This document shows, in pieces, positions 1 through 10,463 of a stretch of DNA of 64,000 bases (position 1 is the stretch's first letter; the number at the start of each line of letters is the position of its first letter). This stretch comes from Toxorhynchites rutilus septentrionalis (taxonomy: Eukaryota; Arthropoda; Insecta; Diptera; Culicidae): positions 180,855,788-180,919,787 of the forward strand of contig NC_073746.1 of NCBI RefSeq assembly GCF_029784135.1, given 5' to 3'. The notes under the pieces are model-generated. The model saw only the letters and a list, made by a program, of their open reading frames with translations. It made no database searches and was not told where the DNA came from. Both the position numbers and the translations under genes were made by a program.

Positions 1-255
1 TTCGTTCTTCCAACATTAGTTTTGTTGGCGCATCAGGATGTGCTGGAGCAGTCCGATAACCGTACAACAAAGCATGTTCATCGTCATTTCGGTGGTACTT
101 GAATCATCTCGTGCAGTGCGGTGCATCTGAAATGTCCGTTGCGAAATGTTACATCCTTTGAAAACAATCTTTCCCGCTTCACCTCCTCAGTCGGGCGAAG
201 GAAAATAAATTTGCTTTCGCCCAAACATACGTCTGAAAAGGTTACGAGATGAATA

Positions 256-516
256 ATGATGACTTCTTCTACTTCGATGGCACTACGTTTTATGGGGGAA
301 TTTGGCCTTCTCAACGAAGAATTTTTGTTATTAATAATTATAAGAGATTGGCATCAAATAGTCAATGACATTATCAATGAAAAACCTTATTCAAATATAT
401 TCATGAATGGAAAATTAAAATAAGTTGAATGTGTTGAACAAAAAAGCCTCCTAACCTAAACTAGGAACCCGCACCAGGATTAGCAATGACGCCGCTAACC
501 ACATGCGTACAGTTGC
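256..516 (-). repeat. degenerate tRNA-derived SINE
   Basis: On the minus strand the segment at about 256-320 repeats the tail seen in the better SINE at 56135-56396 (CGTTGAGAAGGC, then a block resembling GTAGTGCCATC, then a GAAG-rich end). The segment at about 466-512 holds a decayed tRNA-like head with TGGTTAGCG and GGGTTC. Head and tail lie in the right order and spacing for one SINE copy. The similarity is by eye and the copy is old, so the limits are approximate. Confidence 0.4.
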
Positions 517-1025
517 AGAAAAATCACCTTGGCTTCAAGTGTTTCTACTTTCTATAAATTGACGGATGCTGAATCGTTTTGCGTAACCCCACGAGAATAG
601 TCAGATGGTGTCAAATCACAAACTCTCGGCAGTGTATTGATCTCGAAGCTACGCGATTTGGTAACATTGCGTTCAACAGAAATAACCGGAAACGTGACCA
701 CTGAAAAATAACAACTTTTGCAAAAAAAAAAGAACTTCAACAAGTTCTAGACGTTGTTGGATCGTTTCTGACCAATCTGAGACGAATGAATTGATTTATT
801 TTAAATATCCATGAACAAAGGAAAAGAAGAAGAGGCATTGTGAGTGATTGTTTTCATTTTTTGTTGTGGCATTATATTGGTACTCATGTCTCTCACTTCT
901 GCTGACAAGTACGGCTATTTTGAATGTTCAGTTAATTTTTAACAACTGCCTTTCTTACACGTGTTTTGGCTCATCTTCGATTTTTGCTTATTGCCTATCT
1001 CTAGAGAAGTAAAATCGGCTATGGC
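517..1025. other. no recognisable feature
   Basis: This A+T-rich stretch has no coding frame that looks conserved and no repeat that I could match elsewhere in the window. Its last 8 bases (1018-1025, GCTATGGC) are the left target duplication of the hAT element that follows. Confidence 0.5.
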
Positions 1026-1988
1026 CAGCGTAGCCAATGTTCCAGTTTAAACTGGATTCTTCCAGTTTTCTTCTCGACCCAGTCATCCAGTTGAACCCTA
1101 AATCTTCCAATATTTTTGGAATATCGTCCAGTTTTATCCAGTTTTTCATATGTGTGCCCTAGTTTTATCCATTGTATGTAAAATAAATTCACAATGATAA
1201 ATATTATCTGTCCCTCCCTCTTCCTATCCCTTATGTAATTTTATTTTCTGGCGTTTATCATTCGACCTTGGATCGATCTCTCTTTTCTTCGACAGGCGAG
1301 GTTGTAATTCGGTTCTTTCCATTTTGGTCAATCCGTCGATGTTTTGTCGAAAATTCCAAAACGAAGAGCTTTCCCGAATAGTGGAAACTTATCAAACAAC
1401 TTCAAAAACAGGGTATCACTCAATTGTTAATTTTATTTAACAGCCTACCCAAGGATTAATGTGCTACACTATGTTCCAAACCATTCTGATGTTCAGACCA
1501 ATTGATCTATCATTCCATTCGCGACTGGTACAATGTTCATAGAAAGAAAACTTACCCAAAATAGTTCATAGAGTCCGCGTGCTATGCTGGCTCTGAGTTT
1601 ATATAAACATCAGATGTTATAGATCCCTCAAAACATTCTGAAGTTCAGAAGGTTATAGAGTCATAGAGTAAATGGTTTCCATTGCTTTTGATTGAAATGA
1701 ATATAAAACTCAAGTAACCTTGCTTCCGTTTATAACAAATGGATATTAGTTTCTCATAGTCACTCAAAGGAATTTTAGTTCTAAATATAATCAATTTAAT
1801 TAATGCAAACTCCCCTAAATAGCTAATGCATACTTTGCATAAAATACATGTGAACCATAGTGTATATTTTGCAAGAAAGCATACTAAGCATATTTTTTCA
1901 AAAGTACTTTCTCGAGTTAGAGGAAATATTTAAGGGTCCCTCATCTTGATCTTGATACCGAATTTTGGTTTGTACAAGCCTAATATTA

Positions 1989-3164
1989 GGCTGTCAAAAA
2001 AGCCCTGCGGTATTTTTTTTTTAATTTTCATTTGTTCATAAAATTAGTTACAATCATCTGTTTTAAGTCAAATATGCGCCGTTTTGTTCGATGACTTGTT
2101 CCCAACGAGATGCCAACTTCGTAATAACCCTGTTATAGAAGCTCGCTTCCTTATTGGCAAAAAACTCGGATAGCCAATTTTCACAGGCTCTTTTGTGGCT
2201 AACTTCTGACTAGCTCGTTCGCCATGGACAAAAACAGGTGGTAGTCACTTGGTGCAAGGTCCGGACTATACGGCGGATGCAAAAGAACCTCCCATCCGAG
2301 CTCCCGGAGCTTCTGGCGCGCCACCAAAGAAGTGTGTGGGCTGGCGTTGTCCTGATGGAAGACAATGCGGCCTCTGTTTATCAATGATGGCCTCTTCTTC
2401 TTGAGTGCTACCTTCAAGCGGTCCAGTTGTTGGCAGTACAGGTCCGAATTGAGCGTTTGGCCATAGGGAAGCAGCTCATAATAGATTATTCCTTGACAAT
2501 CCCACCAAACACACAGCAGAACCTTCCTGGTCGTTATTGAGGGCTTGGTCACCGTCTGAGCCGCTTCAGCGGGCTTCGACCACGACCGTTTGCGCTTCAC
2601 GTTGTCGTAAGTGACCCACTTTTCATCACCAGGCACCCATACATCGAGCTTCTTTATGAATCCAAGCTTCTTCAAATGGTTTATAACGGTTTGATGACTT
2701 ATCCCCAGCTCTTGGCCGATGCTACGGCTGCTACTATGCCGGTCTTTCTCGGCTAATTCAGCGATTTTGTCGCAATTTTCGACGACAGGTCTTCCGGAGC
2801 GTGGCGCATATTCGACGACCTCTACACCAGAACGAAAACGTTGAAACCATCGTTGTGCGGTTGAAATGGAAACTGTATCGGGTCCATAAACTGCACAAAT
2901 TTTATTGGCAGCTTGAGATGCATTTTTGCCTTTGTCATAGTAGTACTGTAAAATATGTCGGATTTTCTCTTTATTTTGCTCCATATTTGCGACACTATAA
3001 CTCACGAACGACTTAACCAAACAAAACACTGTCAAGGACTATATTATAGCGCGCAAAAATACCTTTCCAACAAGCTATAGTATGACTCGATACAATGAAT
3101 ACAACTAGAACTACGCGCTTACAACGACACCTCGCGGAAATACCGCAGGACTTTTTTGACAGCC
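1989..3164 (-). mobile_element. mariner transposon (DD34D)
   Basis: Inverted repeats of 27 bp or more with one mismatch bound the element: GGCTGTCAAAAAAGCCCTGC at the left, and its complement with T for C at the right. A TA target duplication lies outside each end (1987-1988, 3165-3166). The length of about 1.18 kb is slightly short for mariner (about 1.3 kb) because part of the transposase gene is deleted. The element lies inside the hAT element 1026-3702 and is therefore younger than it. Confidence 0.92.
2063..2984 (-). pseudogene. mariner transposase, defective
   Basis: The product would be a cut-and-paste transposase. The start is the ATG at 2982-2984 (MEQNKEKIRHILQYYYDKGK), where mariner proteins normally begin; an upstream in-frame ATG at 3035 is less likely. 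A paired helix-turn-helix region is followed by the catalytic motifs GDEKW, FHQDNASPH and SPDLAPSDYHLF. The second and third Asp are 34 residues apart, which is the D,D34D spacing. Two defects are visible. About 35 residues are missing in frame between the DNA-binding domain (ending KLDVWVP) and GDEKW, a stretch that the relic at 39209-40017 still has. The frame also stops at about 2199, after SMANELVRS, while the remaining C-terminal tail is readable in another frame down to about 2063. The protein is almost certainly inactive. Confidence 0.92.
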
Positions 3165-3879
3165 TAATATAAGATTTAAATTAGCTATGAATAACACAAA
3201 AAAAATTGAGAGAAATAGCTTCCCAATACCAAAGTTTGTTAAATTCAATACCAAAGTAATACTTGAGCAAAGTTGTTTGTGGTTATTTGAGTATTGAAAT
3301 AACATTAAGAGAAGTAGTTTATGATATTTTCTGGTATTTTACCTCGTATCTCATGCTGATACGCACCTTTTTGAGGTATCGAACTATACGCAGTTTTGCT
3401 ACCCTCTTCTATCACCGATTTCATGGAATTCATGAAGCGATAAATACGAAACTGCTCAAGTTTTGCCCAAATAAAACCATCCCTCAAATATTGTTTTACA
3501 GTAGTTACAGTTACAGTTTCATGTACTACATATAAATACTACACACGCATTATATTTCTCAAGAATTGAAATTGGTAAAAAATCAATTTAGATAAATCAT
3601 AGCCGGTCTTCTTAAAATAAAAAGATTTTAACGGATCCAGCTTTCTTCCATTTTTTTAAGAGAAATCTTCCAGTTTTTTCAAAAATATTATTGGCAACCC
3701 TGGCTATGGCTATGGAAATGCTCAATGAAATGGGATAGAGTGGACCACTCTATCTACAAGAGTTTTTCTAAAAGTAACCACGGATTACTTATATTCGATA
3801 AAAGTTGATGACGTGGTCGGGCTAACGGCACACTTTGCGTCGTTTACATCTTTTCGACTCTCCGAGAACATTTTTTCGA

Positions 3880-4600
3880 GCTCCGATAAACGTTGTTTCG
3901 CTCCTTGCGGTCGTATCATGCTAGCAAGCACCCCAATAAAACCTGGTTGCTAACATTCGTGCAAGGAAGCTGTACGAGCAAGTGTTGACCAAATACAAAG
4001 AATGTATTTTGATGGACGATGAAACATACGTAAAAGTGGATTTCGAACAAAAAGCCGGTAAAGGGGGTGTTGCGGTTTGGTTCAAATTTGTTTACACAGA
4101 TAAATTAATAGGTTGATGATTTGGCAAAGGATCTGTAGTTGTGGAGAGAAGACAAAAGTTTTCATCACTGGGGCAACAATAAATGGAAAAGTTTACAAGA
4201 AATAGTGTCTTCAGAAAATAACAGGCCATTCATTCGAGCACACAAAGGCCCGTTGAAGTTCTGGCCTGACTTGGTAAGCTGCCATTACAGCCGGGATGTC
4301 GTCAAGTGGTATAAGGAGAAAAAGATCAATTTCATTGAAAAAAAACTATCATTCCACCAAATTGTTTGAATTTTCGTCCTATCGAGAGATATTGGGCAAT
4401 TATATAAGGCAATCTGAAGAAATGTGGCAGAACCATAAAAAACCGACCCAAATTGAAAAGTAGTGGAACAAAATAGCAAATACGGTTACTACCAATACTG
4501 TGCAAAAAATGATTGGTTGTATCCCACGAAAAGTTCTAAAATTTATCCGAACAGCTGACGACTCGCTGCATTTATAAGCTGGACTAGAGCATTTTTGATA
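3880..4600 (+). pseudogene. DD37E (ITmD37E-type) transposase relic
   Basis: This is a heavily decayed transposase reading on the plus strand through several frames. Recognisable pieces are RARKLYEQVLTKY and the first catalytic block MDDETYVKVDF near 4013, FWPDLVSCHYSRDVVKWY near 4260, and the Glu block FRPIERYWA near 4372. Each aligns with the better copy at 60866-61882, whose D-to-E spacing is 37. Stops and frameshifts between the blocks exclude function. No terminal repeats were found, so only the gene remnant is annotated. Confidence 0.75.
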
Positions 4601-4993
4601 TGCTGACAACCCAGGATGGCAAACGAATATGAGGGATGTATTACAAGAACATAAGTGTTATTCTGTTTTGTCAATTAGGTAGGAGTAAGTAAACATGGTC
4701 TCATCAGCAGTGGTGGAATTTCATGAACATTCTGTTTCATCATAATTCGATATGCATAATTATAATCTCGAGCAACGCATCTCCGAGTATACTCACTGTT
4801 CATGAGTTCATGAATAAGAATTAATGTAGCAAATGTGTTACTCACGAGAAACACAGCAGCGAGTATGCTCATTGTTTTTGATTCATGATTATGAATGAAT
4901 ATAATATTCACTCAGGGCCTGTCAAACAGCGCACTACATTAAGTAAATCAAACCAAATACAAAACGCGGTGCGGAAATAACGAAAGCGGAGAA

Positions 4994-5498
4994 ATGTCCG
5001 AAATACCTTCCGGAAACAGTGAATCGAATGACTCTTGTTCGTCGGCAGGAAGAGAAACCCTTCCACCGGTCATAGAAGTATCTGTAGTGCCAAAAGAAAC
5101 CAGTGCCCGAGATGGGAGCATGATACTACCTTCAAAGCGTTCCATCATCACCACCTATACGCACTTGTTAAATGGAGAGAAGACGATTTGCTGTGTCCTG
5201 GGAGATAATTGTTTATACGAGCAGAAGGTATTTCGGCAGGCAAATTTCGAGCGTCACTTCCGACTCTGCCACCCGGTGGAATATGACCGTTTGTGTATTG
5301 GTCCACCTGCTGCAGTCCGAATATGGAATCAGCTATAACAATTAGAATGACAAAGCAACGGCTAGTTGGTGGAATTATCAAGATGGTGACCATATATGGA
5401 CTTCCGTTCGAAGCCACATAATGGGAAGGATTTCGGGAACTGGTACATCCACTGCTCAGGGCCTATAACTTGACCATCAATAGACACAACATTGTGTG
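4994..5498 (+). pseudogene. hAT transposase, N-terminal part
   Basis: The frame starting at 4994 encodes a Ser-rich leader, then a Cys/His block (ICCVLGDNC ... FERHFRLCHP) that fits a BED-type zinc finger, the usual DNA-binding domain at the N terminus of hAT transposases. A frameshift near 5325 moves the homology to another frame. That frame contains GGIIKMVTIYGLPFEA, then a stop at 5419-5421, then LVHPLLRAYNLTINRH. The GLPF and YNLTINRH blocks are typical of the region before the catalytic domain. Coding continues at 10084 beyond the CR1 insertion. The gene is inactive. Confidence 0.7.
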
Positions 5499-5799
5499 TT
5501 GTAGTTGTGTTTCTCTGTTGTCTTCAAACAATCATCATTTTCATCGAAATTCTCATCCCGTACTTGCTCTGCGCCACGTCATATCATCCACAACCGCTTG
5601 AATCTTCCGCCACCATAGTTAGTTGCACCCCGCAGTCAGGTAGGATTAGCGAATCAATCATATTCCGAGCTGGCTAGAGTGTTGGTCTGAGAGAAAAGCC
5701 CGTCGCCATTGCCCGTACCGAATACCTCCCACCTCGCCGCTCTCCTTCTGCACTGTTATTGCAACTCTGTGGTGTGTGTTCGACCGCCGAAATCAAAAC

Positions 5800-5910
5800 A
5801 ACATCTTTGCCGAAATATAAACAACACCTCAGCCGAAATATAAACAACACCTCAGCCGAACAACAAACAAAACAGCTCCGCCGAACAACAAACAAAACAG
5901 CTCCGCTGAT
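5800..5910 (+). repeat. short tandem repeats in the CR1 leader
   Basis: Two adjacent duplications lie in the 5' untranslated region. A unit of about 23 bp (CCGAAATATAAACAACACCT...) is present twice, then a unit of about 25 bp (CCGAACAACAAACAAAACAG...) twice. Leader tandem repeats are common in non-LTR elements and may act as an internal promoter module, but nothing here shows that directly. Confidence 0.7.
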
Positions 5911-6243
5911 TATTGTACTGTAAACCCGTACACCTGTACCGACCGAGACAATACACGCCACCTGCTGCTGCTCTTGTTCTCATTTCGTTACCCGAAACAT
6001 CCTGCCAGAGTCCCAACCAGATCATTCTTTTCTCATTCCGCTTCGATTCATTGCCATCATTTTCGCCATCGAAAAACAAGAAGGTAAACATTCCGAGCAT
6101 CATTACCTCTCGCGTGAGCCTGTGTGAGTATTAACCACCACGAAACAGCCACTTTCATATCTGTCAAGACCAGTGTTGCCAGGTTATCCACTATAAAAAT
6201 ACGTTGTTACACTGTAACGCTTGGGTGACGCTTCGAATTTACG

Positions 6244-7104
6244 ATGGAAATTTGCAATAGCTGTGCGAAGTCTATGACCACGAATGAAGTTGTTTGCGGC
6301 GGTTTTTGCAAAGCAGCTTTCCACTATAAGTGTGCTCATTTATCTGAAACGTTTTATAAAGACATTTGTGGAAACTCAGCTGTTTTCTGGCTCTGCAAAG
6401 GATGTACCGATTTGATGAAGAACGCTCGCTTTAAAAATGCTATGTCGTCGACAAATGCAGCCAACCTGGAACTGAGAGAAACATATCTAAAGGTGGTTGA
6501 CGAGCTGAAGGTAGAGATAAAAACCAGTCTAATCGCTGAGTTGAAGCAAGAAATTCAAGGGGGCTTCAACAAATTATCTCCAGCTGCGCTCTCACCAGTT
6601 CCACGTTATCTACAATTTAGGGCCCACACCACCACCCCTAAGCGCATACGCGACGAGGACGCCTCGGAGCCAAATGATCAGCCAGCAAAGATTTTTCGTG
6701 GAACTGGACAATTCGCAGGCAGCACCTTCAATGGATCAACAGCAAGGTCCAATGACAAGTTCGAGGTGTACTTAACTAGAATATCACCTGAAGTGTCCGA
6801 GTCCGACATTCAAAATCTCGCTAAGGAATGCTTGCAAACAGAGGATATCGTTGCGAAATCATTGATTCCAAAAGGAAAACTGCCATCATCACTATCATTC
6901 GTGTCTTTCAAAGTGAGTATTCCTAAGAATCTCAAATCCAAAGCAATGGATCCTGCCACATGGCCACAAGGAATAGAATTTCGAGAGTTTATCAGCAATG
7001 ATCGTAATGTTCGGCATTTTTGGAAACCTACGCAGCGTCTCGATCCAGGAGCAACCTCCCCGAATCTGCTGCAACACCAGCCCAATCAACAAGTTCCATT
7101 ATAG
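6244..7104 (+). CDS. CR1 ORF1 protein with PHD-like zinc finger
   Basis: This 286-residue protein is the first ORF of the CR1 element and probably binds the element RNA in the ribonucleoprotein. Residues 5-55 form a PHD-like Cys/His finger (CNSC, CGGFC, FHYKC, then WLCKGC). Residues about 75-115 are helical and charged (LRETYLKVVDELKVEIKTSL), as in a coiled coil. A Pro/Thr/Arg-rich linker follows, then at about 175-250 a region starting KFEVYLTRI that may be an RRM-like fold. PHD fingers in ORF1 are known in CR1-like elements. The ATG at 6244 is preceded by ACG and follows the leader directly. The stop at 7104 lies 85 nt inside the ORF2 frame, so ORF2 is probably reached by reinitiation. Confidence 0.88.
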   Translation: MEICNSCAKSMTTNEVVCGGFCKAAFHYKCAHLSETFYKDICGNSAVFWLCKGCTDLMKNARFKNAMSSTNAANLELRETYLKVVDELKVEIKTSLIAELKQEIQGGFNKLSPAALSPVPRYLQFRAHTTTPKRIRDEDASEPNDQPAKIFRGTGQFAGSTFNGSTARSNDKFEVYLTRISPEVSESDIQNLAKECLQTEDIVAKSLIPKGKLPSSLSFVSFKVSIPKNLKSKAMDPATWPQGIEFREFISNDRNVRHFWKPTQRLDPGATSPNLLQHQPNQQVPL

Positions 7105-10016
7105 ATATAAATCCATCCGATACCCGCAATCCCCCTTCAGGCTCTTCTGACGTTTGCTCTAAATACTTGACGATATACTACCAAAATGTTAGAGGCATCC
7201 GTACTAAAACGCGGGAACTATTTCTCAAGCTATCGTCCTGCGACTATGATGTTGTTGTACTCACAGAAACATGGTTACGCCCGGACATCAATAACGCTGA
7301 GCTAGCTTCAACATACAGCATTTTTCGATGCGATCGGAGTACTGCCACCAGCGGCCTTCAACGCGGCGGGGGAGTTTTGATTGCAGTTAAAGTCTCTATG
7401 AATTGTAGTTCGGTTACTCTGGAAGACTGCAGTAATCTCGAACAAGCCGTCGTTCGCATAAAGCTCTTGAACTCAACGATCTACGTATGCGGAATTTACC
7501 TCCGACCCAACTCGCAACCGTCGTTGTATTCTGCACATTCCGAGGCAATTCAACAGCTTCGCGAACGTATCTCGGATTCTGACAAGATTGTCGTAGTCGG
7601 CGATTACAATCTACCTCGTCTAATATGGGAGAAAGACGACGATGTCAAGGGTTTGCTGCCATCAAACGCATCCTCTGAACAAGAGATCGTGCTAATCGAA
7701 ACCTTGGTTGCTTCGGGTTTACACCAAATCAATAGCCTGTTGAATTCAAATGGTCGGATACTTGATCTAGCATTCGTGGACGAGCCAAGTGACGTTGAAT
7801 TGATTGAACCGCCTTCAGCTCTCCTCAAACTCGACAACCACCACATGCCGTTCGTTCTTCGTATTGATGTTGACGACTTTCTTATGCAGTTTCCTGGAAG
7901 CCTGAACGACACTGACAAATACGATTTTCGACGATGCGACTATGCGGAGCTGAACACTGCAATTTCCGCTGTTAACTGGGACATGATTTTCAACGGCCTT
8001 GACACAGACGAAATGGTATGTTCATTTTATGACAAAGTGTATAAAATTTTGGATCAGTTAGTTCCGCGTAGACGGTGCAGACAGCATTCTCACAAGCATC
8101 CTTGGTGGACATCCGAGCTGCAACAACTTCGCAACGTTGTTCGAAAATCTCGGAAACGCTTTTTCCGAGTAAGGACAGATGATAATCGCAATCATCTTCG
8201 TTCAATTGAAACCTTGTACAACGAATGCCAGATTGCATCGTTTCGTGATTACATTGCTCACTTGGAGATGACCGCGAAGCAAAATCCCTCTGCTTTTTGG
8301 ATGCACGTTCGCAATCGTAAACGGTGTAAGCAATTCCCCGCTGAGATGACGTTAAGGGACAAGACTGCTGATTCTCCGAACGGTGTAGCTAATTTGTTCG
8401 CTGATTTTTTCGAAAGTGTGTATAGCACTAACTCACCAGCTTTTTCACCTGTCAGCATCAGAGACTGCCCTACGTTGAATGTGAATCTACCACTTTTCAA
8501 CATAACGCAATTCGAAATTTGGACTATTTTGAATAAACTCGACGCTTCCAAGGGACCCGGGAGCGACAATCTTCCACCGTTGTTCCTGAAGGAATGTGCG
8601 GAGTCTCTGAAAAAGCCACTGTCAACGATTTTCAATAAGTCGCTTCGTCACAGTGTTTTCCCGAAGCTATGGAAGACAGCTTCTATCTGCCCGATATTTA
8701 AAACAGATTCGAATCACCTCGTGGAAAATTACCGTGGTATCTCCATTTTGTGTTGCCTGGCGAAAGTGTTAGAGGAATTAGTGCATAACGTTCTCTATTC
8801 AGCATCCCGAACAACTATCTCCGAATTTCAACATGGATTCGTAAAGAAGCGGTCAACCACAACAAACCTCATGGCGTTCACCAGCTTTATATCGTCTGAA
8901 ATTGAGAAAAAGCAACAAGTAGACGCCATTTATTTCGATTTCTCGAAAGCGTTCGACAAAGTACCTCACGACCTCGCCATTACGAAACTTCGTCACCTGG
9001 GTTTCCCTCACTGGATCACAGAGTGGTTGCGTTCCTATCTGACTGAACGTAAGGCGTTCGTCAATATCAACGGTTCGCATTCTCGTGTGTTCCAAATTAC
9101 ATCCGGTGTGCCACAGGGCAGCGTGCTGGGGCCACTAATTTTCGTGCTGTTCGTGAACGATCTGTGCTTCCGATTGAAATCACGAAAGCTGCTTTACGCC
9201 GACGACCTGAAGATTTACAGATCCGTCGCATCTCACCTCGATTGCTGTGCACTTCAGGCCGATATTGATGAATTGCAAAAATGGTGCGTTGAGAACGGTA
9301 TGGAGCTAAACGTGAAAAAGTGTAAGTCTATCGCATTTTCTCGCCGACAATCACGAATCGAATTCATGTACTCAATCGGGTCCGTACCCCTGGAGTGTGT
9401 TCTTTCCATCCGCGATCTCGGTGTGACCATCGACAACAAGCTTCGATTCAACGAACACATCAACCTAACAACTACCAAAGCGTTCTCAGTCCTAGGATTT
9501 GTTCGACGTAGTACCAGCAACTTCCAGGATGTCTACGCCATGAAGACACTATACTGCTCATTAGTTCGTAGTATCTTGGAGTATGCGGTATGTGTGTGGG
9601 CTCCATTTCACACAACCCAAACAATCCGAATGGAGAGAGTGCAACGCAGCTTCATTCGTTACGCCCTTCGCTCATTACCGTGGTCTGACCCAACGAACAT
9701 GCCCGATTATGAAAGCCGTTGTAGACTTATCGCTCTCGAAACGCTTGCCTCCAGACGATCCAATCTACAACGGGTTTTTGTCTTTGATTTGATTTCGGGA
9801 AACATCGACTGTCCATCTTTGTTGTCCAGTGTTTCGTTTTATGCACCTTCCCGTCAACTTCGTGAGCGTGACTTACTGTTCATTAGACGACATAGAACCT
9901 CTTATGGTCTCAATAATCCGTTGGATGTTTGTTTTCGTTTGTTCAACAGTGTTTGTGATGTATTTGAATTTGACATGTCTAAAAATGTATTTAAAAATAG
10001 GATTAAGGGCTATTAG
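7020..10016 (+). CDS. CR1 ORF2: endonuclease and reverse transcriptase
   Basis: A single 998-residue frame encodes the enzyme for target-primed reverse transcription. The apurinic-type endonuclease begins at about residue 50 with YYQNVRG (53-59), TETW (82-85), GDYNLP (about 193) and DNHH (about 270, the SDH position). The RT domain runs from about 600 to 850, with GFVKKRSTTTN, YFDFSKAFDKVPH, SGVPQGSVLGP and the catalytic YADD at about 725. The C-terminal part is the usual thumb-like region of CR1 elements. Length and motifs match a complete protein, and no stop or frameshift is present. The ATG at 7020 overlaps ORF1; true initiation may differ. Small ORFs in other frames of this region are shadows. 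Confidence 0.93.
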   Translation: METYAASRSRSNLPESAATPAQSTSSIIDINPSDTRNPPSGSSDVCSKYLTIYYQNVRGIRTKTRELFLKLSSCDYDVVVLTETWLRPDINNAELASTYSIFRCDRSTATSGLQRGGGVLIAVKVSMNCSSVTLEDCSNLEQAVVRIKLLNSTIYVCGIYLRPNSQPSLYSAHSEAIQQLRERISDSDKIVVVGDYNLPRLIWEKDDDVKGLLPSNASSEQEIVLIETLVASGLHQINSLLNSNGRILDLAFVDEPSDVELIEPPSALLKLDNHHMPFVLRIDVDDFLMQFPGSLNDTDKYDFRRCDYAELNTAISAVNWDMIFNGLDTDEMVCSFYDKVYKILDQLVPRRRCRQHSHKHPWWTSELQQLRNVVRKSRKRFFRVRTDDNRNHLRSIETLYNECQIASFRDYIAHLEMTAKQNPSAFWMHVRNRKRCKQFPAEMTLRDKTADSPNGVANLFADFFESVYSTNSPAFSPVSIRDCPTLNVNLPLFNITQFEIWTILNKLDASKGPGSDNLPPLFLKECAESLKKPLSTIFNKSLRHSVFPKLWKTASICPIFKTDSNHLVENYRGISILCCLAKVLEELVHNVLYSASRTTISEFQHGFVKKRSTTTNLMAFTSFISSEIEKKQQVDAIYFDFSKAFDKVPHDLAITKLRHLGFPHWITEWLRSYLTERKAFVNINGSHSRVFQITSGVPQGSVLGPLIFVLFVNDLCFRLKSRKLLYADDLKIYRSVASHLDCCALQADIDELQKWCVENGMELNVKKCKSIAFSRRQSRIEFMYSIGSVPLECVLSIRDLGVTIDNKLRFNEHINLTTTKAFSVLGFVRRSTSNFQDVYAMKTLYCSLVRSILEYAVCVWAPFHTTQTIRMERVQRSFIRYALRSLPWSDPTNMPDYESRCRLIALETLASRRSNLQRVFVFDLISGNIDCPSLLSSVSFYAPSRQLRERDLLFIRRHRTSYGLNNPLDVCFRLFNSVCDVFEFDMSKNVFKNRIKGY

Positions 10017-10083
10017 GTTAAGATCAGTCTGTGGAATCGTTTTATAACATTCGAGACGTTGCAAATAAATAATTACTCATTAT

Positions 10084-10234
10084 GTGACAAAAGCCGATTG
10101 GATGATAGGCCAAGAGTTGAACGGGAAGCTGATTTCACTCAAATTAGACATTGTATCAAGAATGTATCGAAGCATGTTGGGAATCAACTGTCAACACATC
10201 AACAACAGTGGAGTTGTTGTGAAACGAAATCTTG
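10084..10234 (+). pseudogene. hAT transposase, middle part
   Basis: Directly after the CR1 element the hAT frame resumes with ELNGKLISLKLDIVSRMYRS, followed by LGIN and QHIN blocks typical of the hAT catalytic core around the first Asp (SLKLDI). The frame runs into G|GTAAGT at about 10235, a perfect 5' splice site, so an intron probably begins here. This short segment has no stop. It is separated from the N-terminal part only by the CR1 insertion. Confidence 0.7.
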
Positions 10235-10463
10235 GTAAGTATTATTGTATCACTTGCATCTGTGAAAAATGTTTGAGCGAAGCATCAGGAAGCATCAGGG
10301 AGAAGAATTCACACACTTTCCCAACTTTGTAGCATGCGTCGAGCAGGTTAACGTAGTTGATAATTATGGGCAGCACCGATTTTTTAGAATTCAAAATGCA
10401 ATTGAAACCATCCGTGTCAAATAACATAATGCCGTCCGAAATTATCCGAACTAAAACAGATAC

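Larger units (their letters stand above)
1026..3702. mobile_element. non-autonomous hAT element, split by mariner
   Basis: The element is bounded by an 8-bp direct repeat GCTATGGC (1018-1025 and 3703-3710), the hallmark duplication of hAT transposons. Its ends are imperfect inverted repeats, starting CAGCGTAGCCAAT on the left and CAGGGTTGCCAAT on the right (read inward). Both subterminal regions carry repeated CTTCCAGTTTT blocks. Without the mariner inside it (1989-3164) it is about 1.5 kb and shows no transposase, so it is a non-autonomous copy. The right part (about 3390-3690) is clearly related to 57735-58140, which shows that the family is dispersed. Confidence 0.7.
5499..10079 (+). mobile_element. 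CR1-clade non-LTR retrotransposon, near full length
   Basis: Two overlapping ORFs (ORF1 6244-7104, ORF2 7020-10016) follow a 5' leader of about 745 bp, and a short 3' tail ends in AAATAAATAATTACTC. Both ORFs are uninterrupted. The flanks carry an imperfect 9-bp repeat, CATTGTGTG (5490-5498) and CATTATGTG (10078-10086), that may be the target duplication. The insertion sits inside the hAT transposase gene. A PHD-type ORF1, an apurinic-type endonuclease and the RT motifs place it in the CR1 group (T1/Q-like elements of mosquitoes). The copy looks young and possibly competent. Confidence 0.9.

Noticed and set aside
5674..6103. Cys-rich minus-strand ORFs in the CR1 leader
   Set aside because: They arise from the short tandem repeats of the leader and are antisense to the element.
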